A stretch of 64,000 bases of DNA from Xylophilus rhododendri (lineage in GTDB: Bacteria; Pseudomonadota; Gammaproteobacteria; Burkholderiales; Burkholderiaceae_C), in assembly GCF_009906855.1 (NCBI RefSeq), contig NZ_CP047650.1:434001-498000 (forward strand), written 5' to 3'. Of the stretch, positions 9,001-18,093 are shown one piece after another. Each line of letters starts with the position of its first letter. The first letter of the stretch is position 1. The notes under the pieces are model-generated. The model made no database searches and was not told the DNA's origin. It saw only the letters and a program-made list of their open reading frames with translations. The translations under genes and the position numbers were made by a program.

Positions 9001-10278
9001 TCAGGCCCTGCCGCCCACCACCGCACTGGCCAGCACCGCACGCTCGCGCGCCTGCTCGGCCAGCAGCGCCGCCTGCAGCACCGGCACCGGGCGGCTCATG
9101 TGGAAGCCCTGCACCTTGTCCACGCCGAGTTGGCGCAGGGTCTGCAGTTCGGCCTCGGTCTCCACGCCCTCGGCGGTGACCGCGCTGCCGATCTCGCGGG
9201 CGAAGGCGATCAGGGCGGCGGCCAGGGCGCGGCGGCGGGCGTCGGAGTCGATGTTGCGCACCAGGCTCATGTCGAGCTTGATGTACTCGGGCTGCAGATC
9301 CAGGATGTGGCGCATGCTGGAGTAACCCGCGCCGGCATCGTCGATGGCGATGCGCATGCCGCGGTTGCGCCAGGTGGCCAGGGAGTTCCACAGGCGCCGG
9401 TAGTCGTCCACGCTGGCATGCTCGGTCACTTCCAGCACCACCCGGTTCGGGTCCACGCCCTCCACCGCACGGGCCAGTTCGCCGCTGGTGAACAGTCCGG
9501 GCGAGGCATTGACCGCCAGGTAGACCTCCGGCGGCACGGCATCCATCTGCGCCAGGGCCCGGCGGATCGCGTGGGCTTCCAGCCGCGGGCCCATGCCCAC
9601 CTCGGCCGCGTCGGCGAACCATTTGTCCGGCGTGGCATGGAAGCCACCGCGAAAGCGCGACAGGCACTCCATGCCGGAGACGGTGCCGTCGTCCAGGCTG
9701 TAGATCGGCTGGTAGACCACCGACAGCTCGTCATGGGTGAACACCCGCTCGATGCGGCTGCGCATTTCGCTCTTCTGGCGCTCGGCATGCATATCGCTTT
9801 CGAGCTTGTCGCCGAGCAGGTCGGCGAACACGTTCATGAACTGCAGGTCGCGCTGGGTCAGGGTGTCGTTGCGCTCGTGGCTGAAGCAGCACAGGGTGCC
9901 GTAGAGCGAGCCGTCGCTCAGCCAGATCGGCACGCTCAGGTGCGCGCCGATGGGCAGGGACAGGGTCTCGGGAATCTCCATCGCCAGCGGCACGGCGGCG
10001 GTATCGGGAATCAGGCCGGGCAAGCGGCCCTCGACCACATGGCGGCAATAACCCACGTCCAGCGGCAGGGACATGCCTTTTTGCAGCAGGTCGCGCCCGT
10101 CGTCGTCCACATGGCGCATCACCCGGTCCGTGCCGCCGAACTGGGAGACGAAAGCCACGTCCATCGCCAGGTGCTTGCGCATGGCGCGCAGCGCCTTGTC
10201 GATACTGGCCGAGCCGGTCTCCTCGTCGAAAATCGAGGTGATCGCGTCAGAGAGATTTTGGGCGTTGGGTACAGACAT
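9001..10278 (-). CDS. GAF-EAL domain cyclic-di-GMP phosphodiesterase
   Basis: 425-residue cytoplasmic protein. Residues about 30-170 form a GAF sensor domain; about 190-415 form an EAL domain. The catalytic pattern looks intact: ECLSR in place of EALxR, NASPG, LEVTEH, DDAGAGYSS, IKLD and AEGVETE. No GGDEF domain is present, so a pure phosphodiesterase that lowers c-di-GMP is expected. I chose the ATG reading MSVPNAQ because it has a CGGAG ribosome site upstream and removes 31 poorly supported residues. It is a monocistronic gene, convergent with the toxin pair. Confidence 0.9.
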   Translation of the reverse strand: MSVPNAQNLSDAITSIFDEETGSASIDKALRAMRKHLAMDVAFVSQFGGTDRVMRHVDDDGRDLLQKGMSLPLDVGYCRHVVEGRLPGLIPDTAAVPLAMEIPETLSLPIGAHLSVPIWLSDGSLYGTLCCFSHERNDTLTQRDLQFMNVFADLLGDKLESDMHAERQKSEMRSRIERVFTHDELSVVYQPIYSLDDGTVSGMECLSRFRGGFHATPDKWFADAAEVGMGPRLEAHAIRRALAQMDAVPPEVYLAVNASPGLFTSGELARAVEGVDPNRVVLEVTEHASVDDYRRLWNSLATWRNRGMRIAIDDAGAGYSSMRHILDLQPEYIKLDMSLVRNIDSDARRRALAAALIAFAREIGSAVTAEGVETEAELQTLRQLGVDKVQGFHMSRPVPVLQAALLAEQARERAVLASAVVGGRA

Positions 10279-10455
10279 ATACGACTCCGAGGATCTTTGA
10301 TCGGCGCGACGGATAAATGACTGTAGTGGCAAAACCAGGGGGCTGGACACGGGTTCATATATGACCCGCACAAGCTTGGCGATATATCTCCGTCACTTCG
10401 AGAGAAAGATGCACGCTGATTCGGGCCGAATATCGCGGGCAAGCGCTCACCCAAT

Positions 10456-10491
10456 AAAAAAGCGACCACCCGAATCGGATGGTCGCTTTTT
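10456..10491 (-). terminator. Terminator downstream of tctA
   Basis: A 13-bp or longer stem (GCGACCACCCGA facing TCGGATGGTCGC with one mismatch) is flanked by A and T runs on both sides, so it can act in either direction. It lies 18 bp past the tctA stop and most likely ends the tctCBA transcript. The rest of the interval up to the EAL gene start shows no further feature I can support. Confidence 0.85.
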
Positions 10492-10509
10492 CAGGTGGCG
10501 CGGAAAAAC

Positions 10510-12030
10510 TCAGCCCGCGGCGCGCAGGGCCTCACGTTCCTGCCGACTGGCGCGCATCTTCATCAGGCGCGGCAGGATGAGCACGGCCAGGATGATGACG
10601 ATCAGCCCGATCGACATCGGCCGCTGGAAGAACACACCCGCACTGCCCTCGCCGATCGACATGGCGTTGCGCAGCTGCGCCTCGGCCAACGGGCCCAGGA
10701 TCATGCCGACCACCACCGGTGCGGTCGGGAAATCGAAGCGCCGCATCACCACGCCCAGCACGCCGATGGCGTAGAGCAGGAACAGGTCGAAGGCGCTCTG
10801 GCGCATGCCGTAGGCACCGACGGTGGCGAAGATCAGGATGCCGGCGTAGAGCTGCGGCTTGGGGATCTTCAGCAGCTTCACCCACAGGCCGACCATCGGC
10901 AGGTTCAGCACCAGCAGCATGACGTTGCCGATGTAGAGCGAGGCGATCAGCGCCCAGACCAGGGCGGCCGAGCTGGTGAACAGCTGCGGGCCGGGCTGGA
11001 TACCGTAGTTCTGGAAGGCGCCCAACAGGATGGCGGTGGTGTTGCTGGTGGGAATGCCCAGGGTCAGCAGCGGGATCAGCGCGGCGGTCACCGTGGCGTT
11101 GTTGGCGGCCTCGGGGCCGGCCACGCCTTCGATGGCGCCGCTGGTGCCGAACTCGGCCCGGTCCTCGCCCTTGGCCAGCTTCTTCTCGGTGGCGTAGCTG
11201 AGGAAGGTCGGGATCTCGGTGCCGCCGGCCGGGATGCAGCCGAAGGGTGTGCCGATCAGCGTGCCGCGGATCCAGGCCGGCACCGAGCGCTTCCAGTCGC
11301 GTGCGCTCATGTGGACCTTGCTCATGCGGTTCTGCGACTCGGCCACCCGGCCTTCGAACAGCACCGCGTAGAGCACCTCGGCCACGGCGAACAGGCCCAC
11401 GGCCACCAGCACGATCTCGATGCCGTCCAGCAGCTCCGGCTGGCCGCCGGTGTAGCGGCCCTGGCCGGAGATCTGGTCCAGGCCGACCAGGCCGGCGGCC
11501 AGGCCGATCAGCAGCGCGGTCATGCCGCGCAGCGTGCTCTGGCCGAGCACCGCGCTCACCGTCGTGAAGGCCAGCACCATCAACAGGAAGTACTCCGGCG
11601 GGCCGAGCTTGACGGCGAACTCCGCCACGAAGGGCGCGAACAACGTCACCACCACGGTGGCGATGGTGCCGGCGAAGAAGGAGCCGATGGCCGAGGTGGC
11701 CAGGGCCGCGCCGGCCCGTCCGCTCTTGGCCATCTTGTTGCCTTCCATCGCGGTCACCATGCTGGCGGTCTCGCCCGGGGTGTTGAGCAGGATGGAGGTG
11801 GTGGAGCCGCCGTACATGGCGCCGTAGTAGATGCCGGCGAAGAAGATCATCGACGCGGTCATGTCGACCTTGGCGGTGATCGGCAGCAGCATGGCCACGG
11901 CGGTGGCCGGGCCAATGCCGGGCAGCACGCCGACCGCCGTGCCGAGGGCACAGCCGACCAGGCACCACAGCAGGTTCATCGGGGTGATGGCGGCGGCGAA
12001 GCCGTGCATCAGGGCGTTGAAGATATCCAT
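10510..12030 (-). CDS. tctA: Tripartite tricarboxylate transporter large permease TctA
   Basis: 506-residue integral membrane protein with about 11-12 hydrophobic segments. The TctA signature [17 protein letters not shown] sits near residue 35 and the second conserved block, [15 protein letters not shown], near residue 75. TctA is the channel subunit that moves citrate-like or other carboxylates using an ion gradient after delivery by TctC. It is the last gene of the tctC-tctB-tctA set, 34 bp after tctB, followed by a strong terminator. Confidence 0.96.
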   Translation of the reverse strand: MDIFNALMHGFAAAITPMNLLWCLVGCALGTAVGVLPGIGPATAVAMLLPITAKVDMTASMIFFAGIYYGAMYGGSTTSILLNTPGETASMVTAMEGNKMAKSGRAGAALATSAIGSFFAGTIATVVVTLFAPFVAEFAVKLGPPEYFLLMVLAFTTVSAVLGQSTLRGMTALLIGLAAGLVGLDQISGQGRYTGGQPELLDGIEIVLVAVGLFAVAEVLYAVLFEGRVAESQNRMSKVHMSARDWKRSVPAWIRGTLIGTPFGCIPAGGTEIPTFLSYATEKKLAKGEDRAEFGTSGAIEGVAGPEAANNATVTAALIPLLTLGIPTSNTTAILLGAFQNYGIQPGPQLFTSSAALVWALIASLYIGNVMLLVLNLPMVGLWVKLLKIPKPQLYAGILIFATVGAYGMRQSAFDLFLLYAIGVLGVVMRRFDFPTAPVVVGMILGPLAEAQLRNAMSIGEGSAGVFFQRPMSIGLIVIILAVLILPRLMKMRASRQEREALRAAG

Positions 12031-12064
12031 GATCTTGTTGTCTCTTGCTGCGTGTCGCCGGGGA

Positions 12065-12604
12065 TCAGAACCAGCCCGAGGCCGTCAGGCCCGGCAGGTT
12101 GATCGCGAGGAATTGGGTGAACATCCAGAACACCGGGGCCGAGATGCAGAAGCCCGCGATCACGTCGGTCAGCAGCACCCTGGGCGTGCCGGCCTGCTGG
12201 CCGCTGGAGCGGCGCAGGCCCTGGCAGGCGAACACATAACAGAGCACGCAGCTGAGGATGAAGCCGATGGTGGTGATCAGCGCTGCGTTCAGCAGCAGGC
12301 CGGCCGACACCCAGACGAAGCCGAACCAGTAGGCGCGCTCGGCGCCCGGCGCCGCTTCCATCTGCCGGAAGCCGCCGGTGCGGGCTTCCCACACGATCAG
12401 CAAGCCGCACAGCAGCAGGCCCACCGACACCAGCCAGGGCAGGAAGTTGGGGCCGACGCCGCCATAGCCGGCGTCCGACGAGATGTCGATCGCGCCGTAG
12501 CCCAGGCCGAGCGCGGTCAGCAGCACGCCGATGCCGACGGCGGTCTGCGGCCAGCCGGCGGCGGGCCTGTCGGCGGTGGAGGGGGTGTCGGCGTGTGTTG
12601 TCAT
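12065..12604 (-). CDS. tctB: Tripartite tricarboxylate transporter small permease TctB
   Basis: 179-residue membrane protein with four predicted helices (about residues 22-40, 60-75, 95-125 and 145-170). This matches the TctB small subunit in size and layout, including the GPNFLPWLVSVGLLL segment seen after the first periplasmic loop. It works with TctA in the inner membrane. It follows tctC by about 90 bp and precedes tctA by 34 bp. Sequence conservation in TctB is low across the family, so context carries much of the call. Confidence 0.92.
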   Translation of the reverse strand: MTTHADTPSTADRPAAGWPQTAVGIGVLLTALGLGYGAIDISSDAGYGGVGPNFLPWLVSVGLLLCGLLIVWEARTGGFRQMEAAPGAERAYWFGFVWVSAGLLLNAALITTIGFILSCVLCYVFACQGLRRSSGQQAGTPRVLLTDVIAGFCISAPVFWMFTQFLAINLPGLTASGWF

Positions 12605-12695
12605 GGTGGGGTTCTGTGCAGACGGGGAAAACGGAAAGCGCCCGCCAAAACGCCGCGCAGGGGCGCGGCGTCCGGGCGGGGTGCGGGCCGGTGGC

Positions 12696-13655
12696 TTACA
12701 CCATGCCGGACTTGGTCATGATGTCGCGCAGGCTGGCGAACTCATCGGTCACGAACTTCTCGAAGGCCGGGCCGCTGAGCACGGCGGGCGTCCAGTCGTT
12801 CTTCTGCAGGGCGTCCTTCCAGGCGGGGGTGTCCAGCGCCTTCAGCACTTCGTCGGTCAGCTTCTTGCGCTGCTCGGGCGTGATGCCGGGGGCGCCGTAC
12901 ACGCCGCGCCAGTTGCCGATCACCACGTCGATGCCCAGTTCCTTGAGCGTCGGCACGTTCACGCCCGACAGGCGCTGCTCGGAGGTCACGGCGATCGGCT
13001 TCATCTTGCCGGCGGTGATGTACTCGGCGAACTCGCTGTAGCCGCTGCCGCCCACGGTGACGTTGCCGCCCAGGATGGCCGCCACCGCCTCGCCGCCGCC
13101 CCGGAAGGCCACGTAGTTGATCTTGGCCGGGTCCACGCCCACCTTCTGCGCGATCATGGCCGCGGCCACATGCTCGGTGGAGCCGCGCGAGCCGCCGCCC
13201 CACTTCACGCTGCCCGGGTCCTTCTTGAGCTGGGCGATCACGTCCTGCATGGTCTTGAAGGGCGAGTTGGCCGGCAGCACGAAGGCGTTGTATTCGCTGG
13301 TGATGCGGGCGATGGGCGTGGCCTTGTCCAGGCTCACCGGCGGCTTGCCGGTGATGATGCCGCCGAGCATCACGGCGCCCATCACCATCAGCGCGTTGGG
13401 ATCGCCCTTGCTGCCGTTGACGAACTGTGCCAGGCCCAGGGCACCGGCGGCGCCGCCCTTGTTGTCGTAGGTGACCGTGTCGGCCGCCTTGGCTTCGAGC
13501 AGGGCCTTGCCGAAGGCGCGGCCGGTCAGGTCCCAGCCGCCGCCGGGGTTGGCCGGAATCATCATCTTGATGTTGGTGGCCGCACGGGCCGTCAGCGGCA
13601 GTGCGCCGGCCGCGGCGAGGGCGGCAACAGCCTTGAGGAATTGGTCGCGACGCAT
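12696..13655 (-). CDS. tctC: Tripartite tricarboxylate transporter receptor TctC
   Basis: 319-residue periplasmic receptor with a signal peptide ending near residue 25 (AAAGALPLTARA) and the TctC-type opening IKMMIPANPGGGWD. Later landmarks include VKWGGGSRGSTEH, a probable ligand loop, and a conserved C-terminal helix region. It leads the tctCBA operon and faces the tctDE regulators across 130 bp. That divergent arrangement is the classic one in which TctDE switches on tctCBA when citrate or a related acid is present. The PANPGGGWD start is typical of true TctC proteins rather than of the orphan Bug receptors elsewhere in the window. Confidence 0.95.
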   Translation of the reverse strand: MRRDQFLKAVAALAAAGALPLTARAATNIKMMIPANPGGGWDLTGRAFGKALLEAKAADTVTYDNKGGAAGALGLAQFVNGSKGDPNALMVMGAVMLGGIITGKPPVSLDKATPIARITSEYNAFVLPANSPFKTMQDVIAQLKKDPGSVKWGGGSRGSTEHVAAAMIAQKVGVDPAKINYVAFRGGGEAVAAILGGNVTVGGSGYSEFAEYITAGKMKPIAVTSEQRLSGVNVPTLKELGIDVVIGNWRGVYGAPGITPEQRKKLTDEVLKALDTPAWKDALQKNDWTPAVLSGPAFEKFVTDEFASLRDIMTKSGMV

Positions 13656-13785
13656 GGGCAGTCTCCTGGATGGGGTCAGAGGTCTTTTCTCGGGACGAGC
13701 GCGATGATGCTGTCGGCGCCTGTCATTTGGCTGTCCGCCGCACTAGGGAAAGCCCGCGATCTGCCGGCCGGCTACAGTCCCGCCC

Positions 13786-14490
13786 ATGCGATTGATGCTG
13801 GTGGAAGACGATCCCGGACTGCGCGCCGCCCTGGCGCGCACGCTGCTGCGCCGTGGATTCGAGGTGGTGGAGCATGGCGACGGCCGCCAGGCGCTCGATG
13901 CCTGGGCGGCCGAGCCGCCCGACATCCTGGTGCTGGACCTGAGCCTGCCCGGCCTCGACGGCCTGGAGGTGCTGGCCGCCGGCCGCCGCCGCGGCCTGCT
14001 CACCCCCGTGCTGCTGCTGACCGCCCGCGCCACCGTCGGCGACCGGGTGATGGGCCTGAACGCCGGCGCCGACGACTACCTGCCCAAGCCCTTCGACCTG
14101 GACGAACTGGAAGCGCGCATCCGCGCCATCGCCCGGCGCCGCGCGCCCGCGGGCGGCGGCCAGGGCGGCAACAGTGCCGCCGATGCCGACCCCGGCGTCT
14201 ACCAGGCCGGCAGCCTGCGCTACGAGAAGTTCAGCGGCGCCATCTACTGCCGCGGCGAGCCGATGGAGCTGGCGCCGCGCGAGCTGGCCCTGCTGCAGGC
14301 GCTGATCCTGCAGCCGGGCCGGGCGGTGGCCAAGGAAAGGCTGTTCGAACTTGTCTTTCCCGGCGAGACCGAGGTGCAGTACGAGGCCATCGAGGTGGTG
14401 GCCTACCGCCTGCGCAAGAAGCTGTCCGGCACCGGCACCGCGCTGATGACGCTGCGCGGCCTGGGCTATCTGCTCAAGCTGGAGGGCTGA
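13786..14490 (+). CDS. tctD: Two-component response regulator TctD (OmpR/PhoB type)
   Basis: 234-residue DNA-binding regulator. Residues 1-120 form a receiver domain: the acidic pair in LVEDD near residue 8, the phospho-accepting aspartate in DILVLDLSLPG near residue 51, and the lysine in LPKPFDLDEL near residue 101. A glycine-rich linker follows, then an OmpR-type winged helix (about 140-230) with ELAPRELALLQAL and VVAYRLRKKL. It is transcribed away from tctC and is followed four bases later by the kinase gene. The likely operator lies in the 130-bp divergent region. Confidence 0.95.
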   Translation: MRLMLVEDDPGLRAALARTLLRRGFEVVEHGDGRQALDAWAAEPPDILVLDLSLPGLDGLEVLAAGRRRGLLTPVLLLTARATVGDRVMGLNAGADDYLPKPFDLDELEARIRAIARRRAPAGGGQGGNSAADADPGVYQAGSLRYEKFSGAIYCRGEPMELAPRELALLQALILQPGRAVAKERLFELVFPGETEVQYEAIEVVAYRLRKKLSGTGTALMTLRGLGYLLKLEG

Positions 14491-14494
14491 GCCT

Positions 14495-15943
14495 GTGGCG
14501 CCCGCGGAGCAGGTGTTACCCAAGGCCAGGGCGCGCTCCCTGCGCCGCCGGCTGCTGCTGGGCATCCTGCTGCCGCTGGTGGTTCTGATCGGCTTCAACA
14601 CGGCCGCCCTCTACCGGCAGGCGCTGGACGCCGTCAACACCGCCTACGACCGCACCCTGCTGGCCTCGGCCAAGTCGATCGGCGAACAGCTCGAAGTCGA
14701 GGGCGACGGCAATGCCGCGCGGCTGCGCGCCACCGTGCCCTACTCGGCGCTGGAGATCTTCGAAGCGGACAACCAGAGCCGGCTCTTCTACCGGGTGTCC
14801 GAGCAGAACGGCCGCCTGGTCTCCGGCTACGAGGAACTGCCGCTGTGGCGCGGCCGCATCCCGGACCGCCCGCCCTATGCCGCGCTGGTCGATTTCTACG
14901 ACGCCGAATTCCGCGGCAGCGCGGTGCGGGTGGCGGTGCTGCTGCAGCCGGTCTCCAGCAGCCGGGGCCATGCGATCGCCGTGATCCAGGTGGCCGAGAC
15001 CCTGCAGCTGCGGCGCGGCCTGGCACAGCAGATCCTGATCGACACCCTCACCGGCCAGGCGGTGCTGGTGCTGGTGATCGGCCTGGTGGTGGTGGTGGTG
15101 GTGCAGAGCGCCACCCGGCCGGTGCGCCAGCTCAGCACCGAGCTGCGCGAACGCAGCGAAGGCGACCTGCGCCCGCTGGCCGCCCGCGACGCGCCGCGCG
15201 AACTGCTGCCGGTGGTGGACGCCACCAACCAGGTGATGCGCCGCCTGCGCCACCAGCTCGACCAGCAGCGCCGTTTCATGCGCGACGCCGCCCACCAGCT
15301 GCGCACGCCGCTGGCGGTGCTGAAGGTCCAAGTGCAGTCCGCCCTGCGCGGCGACGTGGCGCCGACCGATGCGCTGCACGAGATCGGCGCCACGGTGGAC
15401 CGCGCCACCGCGCTGGCGCAGCAGATGCTGTCCCTGGCCCGGGTCGACCAGGCCCGGCACGAACCGGCCGAGCACGACGGCCCGCACGACCTGGGCGCCA
15501 TCGTGCGCGAGCTGGCGCTGGAGATGTCGCCGCTGATCGCCGCGCGCGACCTGGACTTCTCCATCGCCACCGTCGCCACCCCGGTCGCCGCGGCCGAATG
15601 GATGCAGCGTGAACTCGCTCGCAACCTGCTGCACAACGCCATCCGCCACACGCCGCCCGGCGCCGCCCTGCAGCTGCGGGTGGAGCAGCAGGGCCGCGAA
15701 GCGGTGCTGACCGTGGCCGACAGCGGCCCGGGCATCGACGAGGAACTGCGCGGACGCCTGTTCCAGCCCTTCGCGGCCGGCAGCAGCTCGGGCGGCACCG
15801 GGCTGGGTTTGGCGATCTGCCAGGAGATCGTGCGTTCGGTCGGCGGCAGCATCGAGCTGCTGGATCGCCGGGAGCCGGACGGGGCCGTGTCGGGCCTCGA
15901 TGTGACGGTGCGCCTGCCGATGGCCGCGCACGCCGCCGTCTGA
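14495..15943 (+). CDS. tctE: Sensor histidine kinase TctE
   Basis: 482-residue inner-membrane kinase, GTG start four bases after the tctD stop. TM1 covers about residues 20-42, a periplasmic sensor loop about 43-180, and TM2 about 185-205. A HAMP-like stretch follows, then the H-box AAHQLRTPLA with His near residue 267, the N-box RNLLHNAIRHTP, and the glycine-rich lid motifs DSGPGID and GTGLGLAI. It should phosphorylate TctD in response to the carboxylate carried by the adjacent transporter. All catalytic motifs look intact. Confidence 0.95.
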   Translation: MAPAEQVLPKARARSLRRRLLLGILLPLVVLIGFNTAALYRQALDAVNTAYDRTLLASAKSIGEQLEVEGDGNAARLRATVPYSALEIFEADNQSRLFYRVSEQNGRLVSGYEELPLWRGRIPDRPPYAALVDFYDAEFRGSAVRVAVLLQPVSSSRGHAIAVIQVAETLQLRRGLAQQILIDTLTGQAVLVLVIGLVVVVVVQSATRPVRQLSTELRERSEGDLRPLAARDAPRELLPVVDATNQVMRRLRHQLDQQRRFMRDAAHQLRTPLAVLKVQVQSALRGDVAPTDALHEIGATVDRATALAQQMLSLARVDQARHEPAEHDGPHDLGAIVRELALEMSPLIAARDLDFSIATVATPVAAAEWMQRELARNLLHNAIRHTPPGAALQLRVEQQGREAVLTVADSGPGIDEELRGRLFQPFAAGSSSGGTGLGLAICQEIVRSVGGSIELLDRREPDGAVSGLDVTVRLPMAAHAAV

Positions 15944-15977
15944 CAGGCGCGGGCGCCCAGTCTGGGACAATAAGCAG

Positions 15978-16400
15978 ATGACGCCACTGGATACGCTGCG
16001 CCTCGACAAATGGCTGTGGAGCGCCCGCTTCTTCAAGACCCGGTCCCTGGCCGTGGAAGAAATCGGCAAGGGCCGGGTGCAGGTCAATGGCGCGGCCGCC
16101 AAACCTTCGCGCGAGCTGCGGCCCGGCGATACCGTGGTGCTGCGCCAGGGGCCGCAGCAACGCACGGTCGTCGTGCGCGGCCTCAGCGCCCAGCGTGGCC
16201 CCGCGCCGGTCGCCCAGAAGCTCTACGAAGAAACCCCCGAAAGCCTGGCCGCCCGTGCCGCCTTTGCAGAATCCCAGCGCCTGGCCCCCGAGCCCGGTGC
16301 CAGCCGCGACCAGGGACGTCCCACCAAACGCGACCGTCGTGCCATGGATGCGGGCGGCAGCGCCGGCTGGGGCGACCGCTGGAGCGCCTCGGTCGATTGA
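15978..16400 (+). CDS. hslR: Heat-shock protein 15-like S4 RNA-binding protein
   Basis: 140-residue basic protein with an N-terminal S4 domain: LRLDKWLWSARFFKTRSLAV, then GRVQVNGAAAKPSRELRPGD and the beta strand VVLRQ. This matches Hsp15 (HslR), which binds stalled 50S subunits carrying nascent chains and helps recycle them. The C-terminal 50 residues are a charged, probably flexible tail (RPTKRDRRAMD). It starts 34 bp after tctE but is functionally unrelated, so co-transcription may be incidental. Confidence 0.92.
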   Translation: MTPLDTLRLDKWLWSARFFKTRSLAVEEIGKGRVQVNGAAAKPSRELRPGDTVVLRQGPQQRTVVVRGLSAQRGPAPVAQKLYEETPESLAARAAFAESQRLAPEPGASRDQGRPTKRDRRAMDAGGSAGWGDRWSASVD

Positions 16401-16454
16401 TCGCTGCGCCCTCCCCTCATCCCGTCCGCCCACCAACAACAAGAAAGCCAAGCC

Positions 16455-16829
16455 ATGACCCTGCGGACCTACCTGATCGAAGACGAAGCCGATGCCCGCG
16501 ACACCCTGGCCACCCTGCTGCAGCAGCAGGTGCCGGGGCTGGAGATCGTCGGCTGGGGCGACAACGAACGCAGCGTCACCCACTGGTTGTCGACCAACGA
16601 CCGCAACTGGGACCTGGCCGTGGTCGACCTGCAGCTGCGCGAAGGCAGCGGCTACGCGGCCCTGAGCTGGTGCGCCACCCGCCTGCCGGAGCAGAAGGTG
16701 GTGGTGCTGAGCGCCATGGTGAGCGATGAGGTACGCCAGCGCTGCCTGGACGCACGCGCCGATGCGGTGTTCGACAAGACCAGCGAGATGGACGAGCTGG
16801 TGGCCTTCTGCAAGGCACAGGCCGGCTGA
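16455..16829 (+). CDS. Single-domain response regulator
   Basis: 124-residue receiver-only protein with the expected residues: the acidic cluster in LIEDEADAR near residue 9, the phosphorylation aspartate in LAVVDLQLREGSG near residue 57, a serine in VVVLSAMVS, and the lysine in VFDKTSEMDEL near residue 110. No output domain follows. Such proteins act by protein contact, as CheY or phosphorelay intermediates do. There is no kinase next to it, so its partner is elsewhere. It lies 54 bp after hslR and is followed by a GC-rich hairpin and a T run. Confidence 0.9.
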   Translation: MTLRTYLIEDEADARDTLATLLQQQVPGLEIVGWGDNERSVTHWLSTNDRNWDLAVVDLQLREGSGYAALSWCATRLPEQKVVVLSAMVSDEVRQRCLDARADAVFDKTSEMDELVAFCKAQAG

Positions 16830-16859
16830 GGCCCGGCCGGCGCCGCGGCGCGGTTTTTT
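16830..16859 (+). terminator. Probable terminator after the single-domain regulator
   Basis: A self-complementary GC block (GCGCCGCGGCGC) is followed by GG and six T residues immediately after the regulator stop codon. The fold is plausible but the stem could pair in several registers, so the assignment is moderate. Confidence 0.5.
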
Positions 16860-16963
16860 CGGCCGGCGGCCGGGCATCTGCGCAAAGGGGCGGGCGGCTG
16901 CGACACGGTGAGGGCACCATCGTGTGCCGGGCCCGCGAGGCCGCAACCTGGCACCGTCAGCAT

Positions 16964-17583
16964 ATGGACCACCATCTCCACCGCAGCCGTTCCTTCCCAG
17001 CCCACATCTCGGCCCGCCTGCCGCAGCTGCGTGAGGAAGGGCCGGAAGAAGCCGAGACCACCACTCCCCCCGGCCCGGCCGCTGGTGTCATGCTGGGCGA
17101 GCTTTCGTCGGCCGGCCGGGCCGAGGGCAAACCGAGGGCATCGACCGGCCTGGCCGTCTTCCGGCAGGCGGCGCGCAGGATCGCCAAAGCCCAGAAGCAG
17201 GTGACAACGCCGCTTGCTTTTCGTCCGTATGGCCAGCTGCTGGCGGACATCGGCAGCGCCTCCCACGCGCAATGCGCGGTGATCGCCGATGAAATGGCGC
17301 GGCTGCTGGCCCGGGTGGGCATGGCGCCGCTGCAGCCCAGCCAGAGCGTGGGTGCCGCCGCGCGGTGGCTGCTGAGGGGGACTGGGAACGTTCGCTGGCG
17401 CAGGGCGAGCTGGTCATCGCCGACCTGCTGGCGGTGCTGCGCCGCTACCGCGAGCTGCATCCGGACTGCCAGGCCGAGATGGCCCGGCGCCTGGTGGCGG
17501 GATTCGAGCAGCTGACGGCGCGCCAGCTCTCCGCCGCGCCGGCCGCCGGGCCGTTGCTCCCGCCGGCGGTGCACAGCCGCTAG
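16964..17583 (+). pseudogene. Frameshifted hypothetical gene
   Basis: Two overlapping reading frames look like halves of one protein of about 206 residues. The first half, from ATG (MDHHLHRSRS), stays coding-like through MARLLARVGMAPLQPSQSVG and then degenerates into Arg/Trp/Cys-rich sequence. The second half is in another frame and reads GDWERSLAQGELVIADLLAV and on to a helical, charged end. The switch falls at a run of five G (17376-17380); one extra G would fuse the halves into LLRGDWERSLAQ. The protein is unknown to me: a basic N-terminal segment, then helices. Either a real frameshift or a homopolymer sequencing error explains it. Confidence 0.6.
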
Positions 17584-17599
17584 GAGCGTGGGCCGGACT

Positions 17600-18016
17600 T
17601 TATTGGCTGAGGAACAGCGAGGCGATCACGCCGGTGGCGATGGCCACCAGCACATAGTCGCCGCCGGTCTGCACCCACTGGTAGCCGCGCGGAGGCGCGC
17701 TCAGGTGGTGGCCGCGCCAGTCGTCCACCACGTACTGGCGGCTGCGGTATTCCGGCGGCAGGCGCTGGCCGCGGCGGAAGTTGTGGTCGGGGCCGGCGCC
17801 GCGCATGTCGGCATGCTGGTCATAGCCGCGCGGGCCGGGGCCGCCAGGGCCGCCGCGGCCGTCCGGGCCTCGGTGGTCGTCGCGGAACTGCTGTTGCGGC
17901 GGGCCGCCGCGCTGGTCGCGCGGGTCGTGGCGGTCATCGCGCGGCTGGGCGAAGGCCAGGCTGGAAAGACCCATGGTGAGGGCCATGGCGGCGGCGGCGA
18001 TTTTTCGGATTTGCAT
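17600..18016 (-). CDS. RcnB-family periplasmic protein
   Basis: 138 residues with a Sec signal peptide (residues 1-23, ending SSLAFAQ). The middle is a low-complexity segment rich in Asp, Arg, Gly, His and Pro (DDRHDPRDQRGG), which could coordinate metal. The C-terminal domain typical of RcnB-like proteins follows: PPEYRSRQYVVDDWRGHHL, then PPRGYQWVQTGGDYVLVAI. RcnB of E. coli takes part in nickel and cobalt homeostasis, but most relatives are uncharacterised. I chose the ATG preceded by AGGAGTCCTC. It stands alone on the minus strand, 77 bp downstream of the ATP-grasp gene. Confidence 0.85.
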   Translation of the reverse strand: MQIRKIAAAAMALTMGLSSLAFAQPRDDRHDPRDQRGGPPQQQFRDDHRGPDGRGGPGGPGPRGYDQHADMRGAGPDHNFRRGQRLPPEYRSRQYVVDDWRGHHLSAPPRGYQWVQTGGDYVLVAIATGVIASLFLSQ

Positions 18017-18093
18017 GAGGACTCCTGTGTCTTGGATGAACCCAGCATGCCTGTCGCGCGTGTCCCCCGCATGAGGAGATGTAAGCAGCGGCG

